Shown piece after piece: positions 8,786-18,588 of a stretch of 56,441 nucleotides of DNA. The DNA comes from Streptomyces huasconensis. Its GTDB lineage: Bacteria; Actinomycetota; Actinomycetes; Streptomycetales; Streptomycetaceae. The stretch covers positions 1 to 56,441 of the forward strand of contig RBWT01000026.1 of the NCBI GenBank assembly GCA_004010275.1, given 5' to 3'. The notes beneath the pieces are model-generated. The model was not told where the DNA came from. It did no database searches and was given only the letters and a program-made list of their open reading frames with translations. A program made the position numbers and the translations under genes. Each line of letters starts with the position of its first letter. Position 1 is the stretch's first letter.

Positions 8786-9751
8786 ATGAGCAATCTTGAT
8801 CGCGAGGCGGTGCCGAGCAGGTGCGGCGGCCGGGGTTTCGTCGTCGCGGAACCGGTACGGGAACTCCTCAGCCCCCGCCAGGTCAAGCTCGGCGAGTCCA
8901 CCGAGGTCCGCCGCCTGCTGCCCAACCTGGGGCGCCGCATGGTCGGGCGCAGGTGCTTCGTCGATCACTACGGCCCCGACGACATCGCGGACGAGCCCGG
9001 CATGCAGGTGCCGCCCCATCCGCACATGGGCCTGCAGACGGTCAGCTGGCTGCACGAGGGCGAGGTCCTGCACCGCGACTCCACCGGCAGCCTCCAGACC
9101 ATCCGCCCACGCGAGCTGGGCCTGATGACCTCGGGCCGCGCCATCTCGCACTCCGAGGAGAGCCCGCGGGCCCACGCCCGCTTCCTGCACGGCGCCCAGC
9201 TGTGGGTCGCGCTCCCCGACACCGACCGCCACACGGCCCCCCACTTCGAGCACCACGCGGAGCTGCCGCGGATCACGGCCCCCGGCCTGACCGCGACCCT
9301 GATCCTCGGAAGCCTCGACGGGGCCGCCTCGCCCGGCACGACGTACACCCCGATCACCGGCGCGGACCTGACGCTGGCCCGCGGCGCGGACGTACGCCTC
9401 CCCCTGGAGCCGGACTTCGAATACGCGGTCCTGTCCATGTCCGGCGAGGCCCACGTCGACGGCGTCCCGGTGCTCCCCGGCTCCATGCTCTACCTGGGCT
9501 GCGGCCGCACCGAACTCCCGCTGCGCGCCGAGTCGGAGGCATCCCTGATGCTCCTGGGCGGCGAGCCGTTCGAGGAGGAGCTGGTGATGTGGTGGAACTT
9601 CGTGGGCCGCACGCAGGGAGACATCGAGCAGGCACGGAAGGACTGGATGACGGGCTCCCGCTTCGGTGAGGTGAAGGGGTACGACGGCCCGGCGCTACCC
9701 GCACCGGAATTGCCGCCGGTAGCCCTGAAACCGCGGGGACGGGTGCGCTGA
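8786..9751 (+). CDS. Pirin family protein (bicupin)
   Basis: A 321-aa pirin. The N-terminal cupin has PHPHMGLQTVSWLHEGEVL, with the metal-binding histidines, and GRAISHSEESP, with the later His and Glu. The C-terminal cupin (AVLSMSGEAHVDGVPVLPG, ELVMWWNFVGRTQGDIE) is as in other pirins. Family members bind Fe(II); some show quercetin dioxygenase activity and others act in stress responses or by binding enzymes. I choose the ATG at 8786; the TTG nine bases upstream adds only three residues. The frame is intact. Confidence 0.9.
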   Translation: MSNLDREAVPSRCGGRGFVVAEPVRELLSPRQVKLGESTEVRRLLPNLGRRMVGRRCFVDHYGPDDIADEPGMQVPPHPHMGLQTVSWLHEGEVLHRDSTGSLQTIRPRELGLMTSGRAISHSEESPRAHARFLHGAQLWVALPDTDRHTAPHFEHHAELPRITAPGLTATLILGSLDGAASPGTTYTPITGADLTLARGADVRLPLEPDFEYAVLSMSGEAHVDGVPVLPGSMLYLGCGRTELPLRAESEASLMLLGGEPFEEELVMWWNFVGRTQGDIEQARKDWMTGSRFGEVKGYDGPALPAPELPPVALKPRGRVR

Positions 9752-9940
9752 CCGGGGAATTTGCCTCGGAGGCAGGTGTGTGGGAGGCCTCTCGGGAGAG
9801 GTCGTGATCGCCGGCGGCGGTCGTACCGGAAGGGTCGGGCCGATCTCGGATGTGATCGGCCTGACCGCGGATCGTGGCTTGCGCGTGTCGGCACGTGTGA
9901 CCAGGTCTCATCGGACTCGCGCTGTCTCTTCGCCAACTCC

Positions 9941-9988
9941 GCTGATGGGGTCGTTGATCGGGGAGTTGGAGGCGCGGGAGGCGGCGGC
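9941..9988 (+). repeat. 48-bp direct repeat, copy 1 (start of a decayed transposon-associated gene)
   Basis: Positions 9941-9988 are identical to 11144-11191. Both encode MGSLIGELEAREAAA, the start of a coiled protein that in Streptomyces is commonly found near transposases. Here only the first 20 or so codons survive before the frame loses resemblance to the family. The rest of 9752-10157 shows no gene. Confidence 0.75.
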
Positions 9989-10157
9989 GCGGGTCCGGGT
10001 GCGGTCGCCGCCGTCCTCGACGAGTGACGGAACCGCCGGGGCCGCACCGTGCCGGGGGGCCGAGCGGGGCGGGCCGCCCACCGGCTAGCATCGCCGAGTT
10101 CGTGCCACCCACCGACCCGGGGCATCGCGGCACGGCGTACAGGGGAGCTGACACGGC

Positions 10158-11078
10158 ATGAGAACGAAGAGCGCAGCGGCGTGGGCGGTAGCGGTGCTGA
10201 TGCTCGGCGGCTGCGGCGAGCAATCGGACAGGGGGCCGTCCGTCAGCAGCGCGGCGCACACGGCGTCCCACCGCGAACCCGAGGACAAGCCTGATTCACG
10301 GGTCGTCGAGGACGACGACGACCACACCGTCCTCGAACTGTCCGACGGCCGGCAGGTGTCCCTCCGCTTCACTCGCCGCGGCCTGGAGGCACAGCATCGC
10401 CGCGCCTCCGACGATGCCTGGTCCGCCCGGAAGACGCTCTATGAGACCGGCACCAAACCGTGCGACGGCATCAGGGCGAAGGCGTACCGGGACACCGTGT
10501 GGCTCGCGGCCGGCTTCGGCCAGTACTGCAGCGACGGCGAAGAACCGCAAGAGGTGATCGCGGCCGTCGCCACCGGAGACCTCTCCTCCTGGACTACCGA
10601 CCCGACCAAAAACAACCTCGTCTGGCCGAAGGTCCGCATCCGCGACGGTGGCGCCCGAGTGGACTTCGTCGATCCCAGCATGCTGGAAACCACCACGCTG
10701 ACCTGGCGCAAAGGCTCCGGATTCACCAAGGCGGCCACTAAGTACAAGCCCATCCACCCCTGGTTCGTGGGCCGGTGGCGCGCCAGGGACGGCAGCCAGC
10801 AGCTGACCATCCACCAGGTCGAGCCGGGCAGACGCGCACGCGTGGTCATCGAGACCCGCACCGGCCCGCGATGCAAGGGCAGCGCCACTGTCACCGGCAT
10901 CACCCAGCACGACCTGTCCATGAGCAACTTCAAGCTCGAACAGGGCACCAGGACCGTCAACTGCCCGCCGGACGAGCTCAAGTACGACTTCGACGTGAAG
11001 TCCTCGGACGGCCCGCTGCGCCTCCGCAAGATCGGCAACCACCCGAAGACCGTCCTTACCTATAAGCGGGCGGGCTGA
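10158..11078 (+). CDS. Secreted lipoprotein of unknown function
   Basis: A 306-aa protein starting MRTKSAAAWAVAVLMLGGC, a type II signal peptide with lipobox LGGC, so it is probably anchored to the outer face of the membrane. It is followed by a low-complexity acidic linker (VVEDDDDHTVLELSDG). The mature part is mixed polar with several Cys-containing segments (TKPCDGIR, QYCSDGEE, GPRCKGSA, VNCPPDE) that could form disulfides. I recognise no family. It sits between the two copies of the 48-bp repeat, with lower G/C at third positions than the housekeeping genes here, which fits insertion as cargo of a mobile unit. The frame is intact. Confidence 0.75.
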   Translation: MRTKSAAAWAVAVLMLGGCGEQSDRGPSVSSAAHTASHREPEDKPDSRVVEDDDDHTVLELSDGRQVSLRFTRRGLEAQHRRASDDAWSARKTLYETGTKPCDGIRAKAYRDTVWLAAGFGQYCSDGEEPQEVIAAVATGDLSSWTTDPTKNNLVWPKVRIRDGGARVDFVDPSMLETTTLTWRKGSGFTKAATKYKPIHPWFVGRWRARDGSQQLTIHQVEPGRRARVVIETRTGPRCKGSATVTGITQHDLSMSNFKLEQGTRTVNCPPDELKYDFDVKSSDGPLRLRKIGNHPKTVLTYKRAG

Positions 11079-11143
11079 CGTACGACTGCGCATGAGGGGC
11101 GGCGGCGTGGTCGGGCCTCTGCCGTGTGGGTGGAGGAGGCGAC

Positions 11144-11586
11144 GCTGATGGGGTCGTTGATCGGGGAGTTGGAGGCGCGGGAGGCGGCGGCCGGCCGGGC
11201 TGGGAGGCGCTCGAAGCGGAGCTCGCCCGGCTGACGAACCGTCCGGAGGACGACCGGGAGGCATGGTCGCGGCTGCGGATCGCCCGGGAGACGTTGGCAG
11301 AGGTAATCATGGACCTGGGCGGGTCCGGAGCAGCCGCACCGGTGGCCGGCGGCGCGGAGCCGGAGAATCCGGTGCACCCTGGGGTGCGGGTGGTCGGGGT
11401 GATCACAGTGCGCACTGGCGCCAGGGGCTGTCGGCTGCGGTGCTGCCGGATGTCTACCGGGACATCATCGAGGTCCTTGCCGACGCCGCGAAGCCGATGC
11501 AGGCCAAGCAGATCGCGCCGCGGATCGGGCTGCCCGCGGTGACCGGTTCGAGCATGAGGCCGAGGCCAACGCCACCCGTGCGATGA
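11144..11586 (+). pseudogene. Decayed transposon-associated helix-turn-helix-like gene (48-bp repeat copy 2)
   Basis: Pieced over two or three frames, this reads MGSLIGELEAREAAAG, then WEALEAELARLTNRPED and WSRLRIARETLAEVIMD, then LSAAVLPDVYRDIIEVLADA and PMQAKQIAPRIGLPA. That is the order of a family widespread in Streptomyces: an N-terminal coiled coil, a central RLxIxRET motif and a C-terminal winged-helix-like part. Here the last part (normally a basic KVEGxRSKLKRLVERGW stretch) is replaced by unrelated sequence and a stop at 11586. Position 11144-11191 is the second copy of the 48-bp repeat. I infer a truncated remnant. Confidence 0.6.
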
Positions 11587-12274
11587 GCGGGCCCGTGCAG
11601 CGGAAGTCGCCGGTGGGGGAGGGCCGGTCCGCCGGAGCACCTGCTGCCGCGGAGGTCCGGGTGCAGCGCGTCGCCACCCGGGGTGCCACCGGAATCTGCC
11701 GCTCCTCGCCTGGAACAGGCACCCGCCGGTGTGGGGCACCCCTGCTTTCGGCCCCGTGAACCCGTACGGAGGGCCGTTGGCTCGCACAGGCGGGGTCCAG
11801 TGTCGCGGTCACCTTGGGGCCGAGTGTCAACGCGCCCGGGAACACCTACGGGGGTTCTCGTCCGGGGGCCGCCGAATGCACGCTCGTCAACGAGCTCAAC
11901 CAGCGGGACGGCGACGGCTGGATCAAAGGCCACCTGCGGAACGACAACTTGGGCGGCCACGGGGTCTCGATCAACCCGACGCCCATGACGAACAGCACGA
12001 ACCCGAACTTCAACCGCAGGTTCGAGGAGCCTCTGAAAGCGATGCTGCTCGCCTGCACACGCCACACGCGCAGAACAACGCGGGAGCACCCTTCTGGTGC
12101 GGCGTGACCTTCACCGTCCGCACCTATGGTCAGATGTCGAACAACCCGGCCGAACTGGAGTACCTCGTACTCGAAGGTGTCGAATACACCGCCACTTACG
12201 TACGGATGGGCAGGGCGACTCAGGCGGTCAGCCCGGTGGCGGCACCTGCGGGCTTCCCTCCCGTGATCACGTGA
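11587..12274 (+). pseudogene. Nuclease-toxin-like C-terminal fragment (DNA/RNA non-specific endonuclease-like)
   Basis: In the frame through 11800-12060 the product reads AAECTLVNELNQRDGDGWIK, then GHLRNDNLGGHGV and NPTPMTNSTNPNFNRRFEEP. In the next frame it ends GAPFWCGVTFTVRTYGQM and LEYLVLEGVEYTATYVRMG. The GHLxNxxLGG ... NxTPxTxxxN arrangement matches the C-terminal nuclease domains found in polymorphic-toxin and DUF4157-type proteins, where His of GHL is the base and the Asn residues bind metal. The upstream 200 bases (VQRKSPVGEGRSAG) are reminiscent of DUF4157-protein linkers but are out of frame and short. There is no clear start. I infer the tail of a toxin gene left after recombination with the element upstream; frame breaks may partly be sequence errors. 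Confidence 0.5.
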
Positions 12275-12407
12275 CGGCCCGGGCCAGGTGTCCGACCGCT
12301 GGTGCGCGAAGCCCCGGACACATGGGGCCCGTCGGCCGAATGGGGCCGATGAGCGCCAAGCGAATACGTGGTTGTTTCGAACAACGAGACGAGGTCAGAC
12401 GGAGGGT

Positions 12408-12874
12408 ATGAGTGAATCGGCGAAGAACGGAAGCAGCCCTGTAGGTGACGCCACGACGGACGGCAAGGCCGACCGGTCCAAGGCGGAGAGCGCCAAGGCC
12501 ACGACGGCCAAGGCCACGGGAAGCGCGGCCCGTTCCGCTTCCAAGGCCACCTCCGGAGCCGCCGCCAAGACCGGCTCTGCGGCCCGTGGCGTCAAGTCAT
12601 CGGCCGCCGAGGCCGGAGAAGCGCGGCGGCGCTGAGCGCCACGCTCGGTGCGAAGGCGAAGGCGAAGGCGGGGGGCGAAATGCTGTCCGCCGTACCGGGG
12701 AAGACGCTCCAAGCGGCGACGACGACGTGGACGGTGCTCAAGAACCGCAAGGCGATCGCGATGGGCGTCGGCAGCGGCGCCGTCGCCATGCTGGCCGGTG
12801 CCTACGCACTGGGAGGCGCCAACGTGAGGCGTGGCCAGGGCCCCCTGACCCGCGCCACGCGCGGAGTCCTCTGA
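12408..12874 (+). CDS. Small Ala/Lys-rich protein with a C-terminal membrane helix
   Basis: About 156 aa. The N-terminal half is low-complexity Ala/Lys/Ser/Thr (KAESAKATTAKATGSAARSA), like histone-tail or heparin-binding repeats. The C-terminal half has a hydrophobic segment, AIAMGVGSGAVAMLAGAYAL, and ends in a basic tail. The ATG at 12408 follows GGAGGG. One C is missing near 12621: restoring it joins AEAGEA to AAALSATLGAKAKAKAGG. A membrane-tethered, positively charged tail could bind nucleic acid or cell-wall polymer, but this is only a guess. A strong terminator follows. Confidence 0.65.
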
Positions 12875-12891
12875 ACGGTCACCGTCACGAC

Positions 12892-12931
12892 TGAGCCCCT
12901 GGTACCGCCCGCCGGCGGTACCAGGGGCTCA
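12892..12931. terminator. Bidirectional terminator, 18-bp perfect stem
   Basis: TGAGCCCCTGGTACCGCC (12892-12909) is perfectly complementary to 12914-12931 with a 4-base loop. It lies 17 bp after the stop of the plus-strand membrane protein and 27 bp before the stop of the minus-strand gene, so it should end both transcripts. Confidence 0.9.
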
Positions 12932-12958
12932 GCGGCGTCTGTCCTGCTCAGCGCTTCC

Positions 12959-13936
12959 TCACGGCTGGAGCCCCGAGCGGACAAGCAGATCGCGCGCACC
13001 GTCGACCACGGCCCGGAGATCGCGGTCGGCCAGGATCAGCGCCCGCTCGCGCACGCAGTCCGCGTGCACCACCACCTCCGTCGGCTCCAGTTGGTCGATG
13101 GCCGCCTCGATCGCCTCCAGCGCACCCGCGTGGTCTCCCGCCATCCGCAGGGCGCCGGCCTTGCGGAACGCCGCCTCGGGATCGGTGCCGTCGGCGAACA
13201 CGGGGGCGGCCAGCAGGTCGAGCATCAGCCGCGCCTGATCGTCGAGCCGCTCACCGAGCCACAGGCCGTGCAAGAGCGTGTGCAGCACCTTGCCGTCGTC
13301 GCCGGCCCGCCGCAGAACCTCTTCCATCAGAGGCAGCCCGGCCTTGTCGGAACGCCCCAGCAGAGCGAAGGCGCGCAGGGCGGCGATGTACGGATCAACG
13401 GCCGAAGCGACAGACGCCGGGACGCGCGCGAAGAACCGGCTGATGGCCGAGCAACGGAAGTCGTAGCGCAGCGTGGTGAGGAACAAGTGCCATAGCGCGC
13501 GCCCCCGGGCCGTGTCCACGGCCGTGGCCGCCACTTGGTCGGCGGAGAGGAACACCAGTGCGCTGCGGTGCGCCGAGCGGGCGCGCCACGCCACATCCGC
13601 GCAGAGGCGGGCCGATTCGGACCAGCCGGCACGGCCGAGGTCCAGCCAGTGCGCCGCTTCCTGGGTCCAGTCCCGGTCGCTCTCCATCTCCTGCACGACG
13701 CGTGCGTACACCAGGAGCCAGCCCCGCTCACGCACGGCCGCATCCTGCGAGGCGAGCGATTCACTGACGGCCTGCGCGGCACCCGGCAGCCGCCACACGC
13801 CTCCGGCGGCGCGCTCCACGACCCGGGAAGGCCCCGTCGGCATCGCGCACATCGCGGCGAAGGCCTCTGTCACACCGGGCGCCGGTCCGCCGACGACGCC
13901 GGGCGCGCCCGCCGCGGGCCCCTCATCTGTGCCCAT
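12959..13936 (-). CDS. Hypothetical helical-repeat protein
   Basis: A 325-aa intact protein, all-helical by appearance, with no signal peptide or membrane segment. The C-terminal half has TPR-like hairpins, for example FRKAGALRMAGDHAGALEAI and ARLMLDLLAAPVF. A central part (LWHLFLTTLRYDFRCSAISR) is more conserved-looking. I do not recognise a family. The ATG at 13936 (MGTDEGPAAG) is preferred over the 18-codon extension because AAGGA precedes it. It shares a terminator with the convergent membrane-protein gene; its own upstream region is a stretch of remnants, so it is probably monocistronic. Confidence 0.6.
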   Translation of the reverse strand: MGTDEGPAAGAPGVVGGPAPGVTEAFAAMCAMPTGPSRVVERAAGGVWRLPGAAQAVSESLASQDAAVRERGWLLVYARVVQEMESDRDWTQEAAHWLDLGRAGWSESARLCADVAWRARSAHRSALVFLSADQVAATAVDTARGRALWHLFLTTLRYDFRCSAISRFFARVPASVASAVDPYIAALRAFALLGRSDKAGLPLMEEVLRRAGDDGKVLHTLLHGLWLGERLDDQARLMLDLLAAPVFADGTDPEAAFRKAGALRMAGDHAGALEAIEAAIDQLEPTEVVVHADCVRERALILADRDLRAVVDGARDLLVRSGLQP

Positions 13937-14435
13937 ACGGATGTCCTTCCGGTCATGATCAGACTCTCGGGCCCAACGAATCGGGGACACAGGGTGTTAC
14001 GGGCGCGGGCGCGACCTGACGGAGATGCTGAAGGGCACGCTCGAAGGGTGCGTGCTCGAACGGCATTCGTGCGTGCTGTCAATCGGCCTCACGGCGTACG
14101 CGCAGCCGCACCTACTGGCTCAACCGCCCTCCGCGCCCGAGTCGAGTGTGTGGGTCACGAGCCGGACGCAGGCCCGCTCCCGCCACTCCCGCCACTCCAG
14201 CATTGCGGCCATGACGCGTGCCGCCGTCTCGTCGGGGGTTGTCACCGAGTTCGGCCCGCTGACCCAGCTGCCGATGGGAGCGCCGTCGCGGTAGCTCCGG
14301 GGGGCGGAAGCTTGAAAGCAGCACGTCGGGGTAGTGGATGAAAGGTTGATCAGGAGAGGGCCGCGGAAACCTGGGGAGGTCCAAGCGGCCCTTTCCGACA
14401 CCGCGTCGAACGCGGCGCCGCCTCCCACTGCTCAC

Positions 14436-14640
14436 TTACACGGTCGACGCCCTCAGGGAACAATCAGTGAGCGGCCGGAATGCGCCCACGATCTCATTGC
14501 TCCGGGCGCACTGGGTCTCGTAATCCGCGAGCAGTTGCTTCAGCGTGACCCCGTCGGTATTCCAGGTCGTGTCTTCGTCCGTTTCGTCGAAGGACGGGTT
14601 CTGCGTCTCGTCGCCGCCGAGGAACAGCACCGGGGGGGAC
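14436..14640 (-). pseudogene. DinB-superfamily (DUF664-type) gene fragment
   Basis: The minus-strand frame reads VLFLGGDETQNPSFDETDED, then TWNTDGVTLKQLLADYETQC and ARSNEIVGAF, the middle of DUF664/DinB-like four-helix proteins (a putative metal-dependent thiol-transferase fold). The N-terminal third is missing. After the SNEIV segment the C-terminal helices (normally containing the metal-binding HMIEETARHxGH motif) are replaced by unrelated sequence. Both ends are sharp, so this is a true fragment, not a sequencing frameshift. Confidence 0.55.
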
Positions 14641-14943
14641 GTTGCGGGGCCCCGCCCATGCCGCCGACATATGACAAATCGCGCTTGCCTCCGCTTTGTG
14701 CCACCCTGGATGAGGTGCCGACAGTCGGGGCGTGGCGCCGACAGCCGGGGCACTGGGTGGTTGTCCACCCGCCTGCGCCCGGCACCCCCGTGCGCGCCCG
14801 GCCCGGCTCCTGGGCCATCCAGATCAGAAATCAGCATGCCTTCGCGTGTCGCGTGCCGTTGGCGGCAGGGCCGCGTAGCCCTGCCGAAGGCCGCCACCCG
14901 ATGGGTTCCAGTCGGGTCCGCCGCTGTGCCGATGCGTCTTATT

Positions 14944-14972
14944 CGTAGTACGGCCGCGGGCGTAGTACGGCC
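14944..14972. promoter_or_regulatory. Direct repeat CGTAGTACGGCC x2 upstream of the GH15 operon
   Basis: Identical 12-mers at 14944-14955 and 14961-14972, period 17 bp, lie 63-91 bp upstream of the first gene of the GH15/pyranose-oxidase operon. Spaced direct repeats in this position are typical regulator-binding sites. No regulator gene adjoins the operon. Confidence 0.45.
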
Positions 14973-15034
14973 ATGAGCGCAGGTATGCGACCCGCGGTCC
15001 GCGCGAGGAAAGCCGGTGTGAGGGAAGTGTCCTA

Positions 15035-16850
15035 ATGGTCAGTGCCATCGAGGATTACGCCTTCATCGGCGACCTGAACTCGGGCGCCCTGGTAGGGCGT
15101 GACGGGTCGGTCGACTGGTTGTGCCTGCCCCGGTTCGACTCGCCGGCGTGCTTCGCCTCGCTGCTGCACGACGACAGCGCGGCCGGTGGCTGCTGGCCCC
15201 GGCCGCGGGTGGCGTCGCGACGCAACGCCGGTACCGGGACGGCACCTTGGTCCTGGAGAGCGAGTGGCACACCGCCGAAGGCGGCGTCCGCGTCTCGACT
15301 GCATGCCGCTGCGCGGCGAAGCCGCCGACGTGGTGCGCGTGGTCGAGGGCCTCAGCGGACGCGTGCCGATGCGGATGGACCTCCGGCTGCGTCCCGACTA
15401 CGGCCGGATCATCCCGTGGGTGCACCGCGCGGGGACGGGCCTGCGGGCCGTGGCCGGGCCGGACGCGTTCTGGCTGCACACCCCGGTGGAGGTGTACGGC
15501 GAGAACCTGACCACCCGGGCCGAGTTCACCGTCGAAGCGGGCCAGCAGGCCCCCTTCGTACTGACCTACAAACCGTCCCATCTGGTCAGCCGCCCCAGGC
15601 CCGTCGAGGCGCTGACGGCCATCGAGGCCACCGAGCGGTTCTGGCGGGCCTGGATGAGCCGGTGCCGTTACCGCGGGCCGTGGGACGACGCGGTACGGCG
15701 CTCCGTGCTCACCCTGAAGGCCCTGACGTACCGGCCCACCGGCGGCATCCTCGCCGCGGCCACCACCTCGCTGCCCGAGCAGCTCGGCGGCCCGCGCAAC
15801 TGGGACTACCGCTACTGCTGGCTGCGCGACGCCACGTTCACGCTCCAGGCGCTCATCGGCACCGGGTACCTGGAGGAGGCGACCCAGTGGCGGGACTGGC
15901 TGCTGCGGGCGGTCGCCGGTGACCCCGCCGACCTGCAGATCATGTACGGCCTCGACGGTGCCTGGCGGCTGCCCGAGTACGAGCTGGAATGGCTCTCCGG
16001 ATACGAGAACTCGTCCCCGGTCAGGGTCGGCAACGCCGCCACCCGCCAGTTCCAGCTCGACGTATGGGGCGAGGTCCTCGAATGCCTCTACGTGGGCCGC
16101 GAGGCGGGGATGGCCGCCAGTGAGACGGCGTGGAACATGCAGCGAGCGCTCCTGGACTTCCTGGAGGGCAACTGGCGGGAACCGGACCTGAGTCTGTGGG
16201 AGGTGCGCGGCGAGCCGCGCCACTTCGTCCACTCGAAGGTGATGGCGTGGGCCGGCCTGGACCGGGCGGTGCGCTCGGTGCGGCGTCATGGCTGCCCCGG
16301 ACCGGTGGACCGCTGGGAGAAGCTGCGCGACCGCGTCCACGAGGAGGTCTGCGCGCGGGGCTTCGACGCCGAGCGGAACACCTTCACCCAGTTCTACGGG
16401 TCGAAGGGTGTGGACGCGGCGCTCCTCCTGCTGCCGCGGGTCGGGTTCCTTCCGTGGCAGGACCCGCGGGTCCGGGGCACCGTCGACACGGTGCGCCGGG
16501 AGCTGGGCGAGGACGGTTTCCTGCGGCGCTACCGCCCGGAGGCGGACGGCGGCGTGGACGGTCTGCCGGGCGCCGAGGCCACCTTCCTGGTCTGCACGTT
16601 CTGGCTCGCCGACGCGCTGCACGGCACGGGCCGCCGCCGGGAAGCGCTGGAGCTGTTCGAGCGGCTGCTGGACCTGCGCAACGACGTGGGACTGCTCGCC
16701 GAGGAGTACGACCCGGCCACCGGCCGCCACCTCGGCAACACGCCGCAGGCGTTCAGCATGGTCGGGCTCGTCAACAGCGCCCTGTGGCTCAGCGGTACGA
16801 CGGACATCACCAGCGTCGACGACGAGAACATGTCGAAAGGACGTCCATGA
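15035..16850 (+). CDS. Glycoside hydrolase family 15 protein (glucoamylase/trehalase type)
   Basis: About 605 aa, normal for actinomycete GH15 proteins. It starts with the family-typical [20 protein letters not shown] and [19 protein letters not shown], and has the (alpha/alpha)6-barrel motif [20 protein letters not shown]. Later come [38 protein letters not shown] and [18 protein letters not shown], the last containing the second catalytic acid region. It lacks a signal peptide, so it acts inside the cell, hydrolysing alpha-glucans, trehalose or similar to release glucose. Frames break twice near 15190 and 15295 and rejoin cleanly if single bases are restored. The stop TGA overlaps the ATG of the next gene (ATGA), which ties it translationally to the oxidase. 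Confidence 0.88.
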
Positions 16851-18561
16851 ACGACACCGATGTGCCCATCGCCACCGAGGCCGACGTACTGATCATCGGC
16901 AGCGGACCCGTCGGGTGCACTTTTGCCCGCAAACTGGTGGAGGAGGGCAAGCACGTCCTGATGATCGACGCCGGGGCCCAGCTGTCCCGCCGCTACGGCG
17001 AACACCTCAAGAACAGCTACCTGTTCCAGAAGAACATCGACCTGTTCGTGTCCGTCATCAAGGGCAACCTCCTCCCCCTGTCGACCGCCACCAACAGGGA
17101 GCCGGTGCTCACGCTCGACCCCTCGGCGTTCTCGTACGACCCGGACAAGTACGCCGGCTTCTCGTTGCGCAACCAGAACCCGGAGCAGCGCAAGCACCTC
17201 AACCTGCCCGCGGCGGCCGCCACGTACGCGGTGGGCGGCATGGCCACCCACTGGACCTGCGCCGTGCCCCGCTTCCATCCCGAGGTGGAACGGCGGTACG
17301 GCGGCCAGGACTACCCCATCGACGACAAGGAGATGGACGAGCTCTACGACGAGGCCGAGTCCCTGCTCGCCCGGAACACCTCCGTCTTCGCCTCCTCCGC
17401 CCGGCACCTGCTGGTCAAGCGGGTGCTGCAGCGGGCCGGGGCGGAGTTCACCGACGTGAGCGAACTGCCCCTCGCGGTCAGCGACCGCGCCGACTCCGCC
17501 CGGACGTCGGCGGTGACGTGGTCGGCCGCCGACACCGTCCTCGGTGACCTCGCCGACCCCTCCCACACGCCGCCGCGCGGCTCGTTCACCCTGCTGCCCG
17601 AGCACCAGTGCGTCCGCCTGGAGATCACCGGGTCCGGCAAGCACCAGAAGGTCCAGTACGCCGTGGTGCGCAACCTGCGCGACGTACGCGACGAAGTGCG
17701 GTTGCGGGCCGGGACATACGTGGTGGCGTGCGGCGTCATCCCGACGCCGCAGCTCCTGTTCAACTCCGGCGTCACCCTGCCCGCACTCGGCCGCTACCTC
17801 ACCGAACAGCCCATGTCCTTCTGCCAGGTGGTGCTCCAGCAGGAACACATGGACCACATCGAGGACATCCTGCGCACCACCACCGGCCACGGCGACGAAC
17901 AAGCCGAGGCAGCTCCGCCGACCGGGTCGCCCGCTACCGCGCCGCCCAGCTGAAGCGGCTGCGCTCCGGCGACAAGTGCGCCGACCCGGTGCCCTTCCCG
18001 CCCGACGAGCGGGACCCGAACCTGGCCCTGCTGGTCACCGGCCAACGCCCCTGGCACTGCCAGATCCACCGGGACGCCTTCACCTACGGCGCCGTACCGC
18101 CCAACGTCGACCCCCGACTCATCGTCGACCTGCGCTGGTTCGGCATCTCCCGGCCCCGGCCCGAGAACAAGGTCACCTTCTCCCGCAGCCTGCGCGACAC
18201 CTTCGACATGCCCCAGCCCACCTTCCGCTTCTGCCTCGACGAGGCCGAACGCAAGGAGACGGACCGCATGAACGAACACATGCTGCGCACCGCTTCCGCA
18301 CTCGGCGGCTTCATGCCCGGCTCCGAACCCGTCTTCCTCACCCCCGGCCTGCCGCTGCACATCGCGGGCACCACCCGCATGGGCACCAATCCGCTGGACA
18401 GCGTCGTCGACGAGTACTCCAAGGTGTGGAACATCGACAACCTCTACCTCGGCGGCAACGGCCTGCACCCCTTCGGCAACGCCTCCAACCCGACGCTCAC
18501 CAGCGTCGCCACGGCCGTGCACGCGGCCGACACCATCGTCAAGGGCCACCCCGGACACTGA
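16847..18561 (+). CDS. Pyranose 2-oxidase-like GMC flavoprotein
   Basis: GMC-superfamily oxidase, about 571 aa. Residues 14-23 (VLIIGSGPVG) are the FAD Rossmann motif. Residues 129-138 (VGGMATHWTC) contain the THW motif in which pyranose 2-oxidases attach FAD covalently to His, here His135. The C-terminus has LHIAGTTRMG and GNASNPTLT, giving the catalytic His-Asn pair 43 residues apart, close to the fungal enzyme. Such enzymes oxidise D-glucose at C2 to 2-dehydro-D-glucose and reduce O2 (or quinones); relatives oxidise C-glycosides at C3. There is no signal peptide. One base is lost near 17905-17915. Overlap with the GH15 stop implies coupled translation, and the IolE-like gene follows after 27 bp. 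I prefer glucose as substrate because of the GH15 partner; a C-glycoside is the main alternative. Confidence 0.85.
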
Positions 18562-18588
18562 CCGACTCCCCGACCCCTGGACCCCACC

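Larger units (their letters stand above)
13937..15034. other. Non-coding and remnant region before the sugar-oxidation operon
   Basis: No intact gene is visible in these 1.1 kb. On the minus strand 14120-14329 reads RDGAPIGSWVSGPNSVTTPD and AARVMAAMLEWREWRERACV, which looks like the end of a conserved actinomycete protein I cannot name. A DinB-like remnant lies at 14436-14640 and a 12-bp direct repeat at 14944-14972. Confidence 0.5.
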
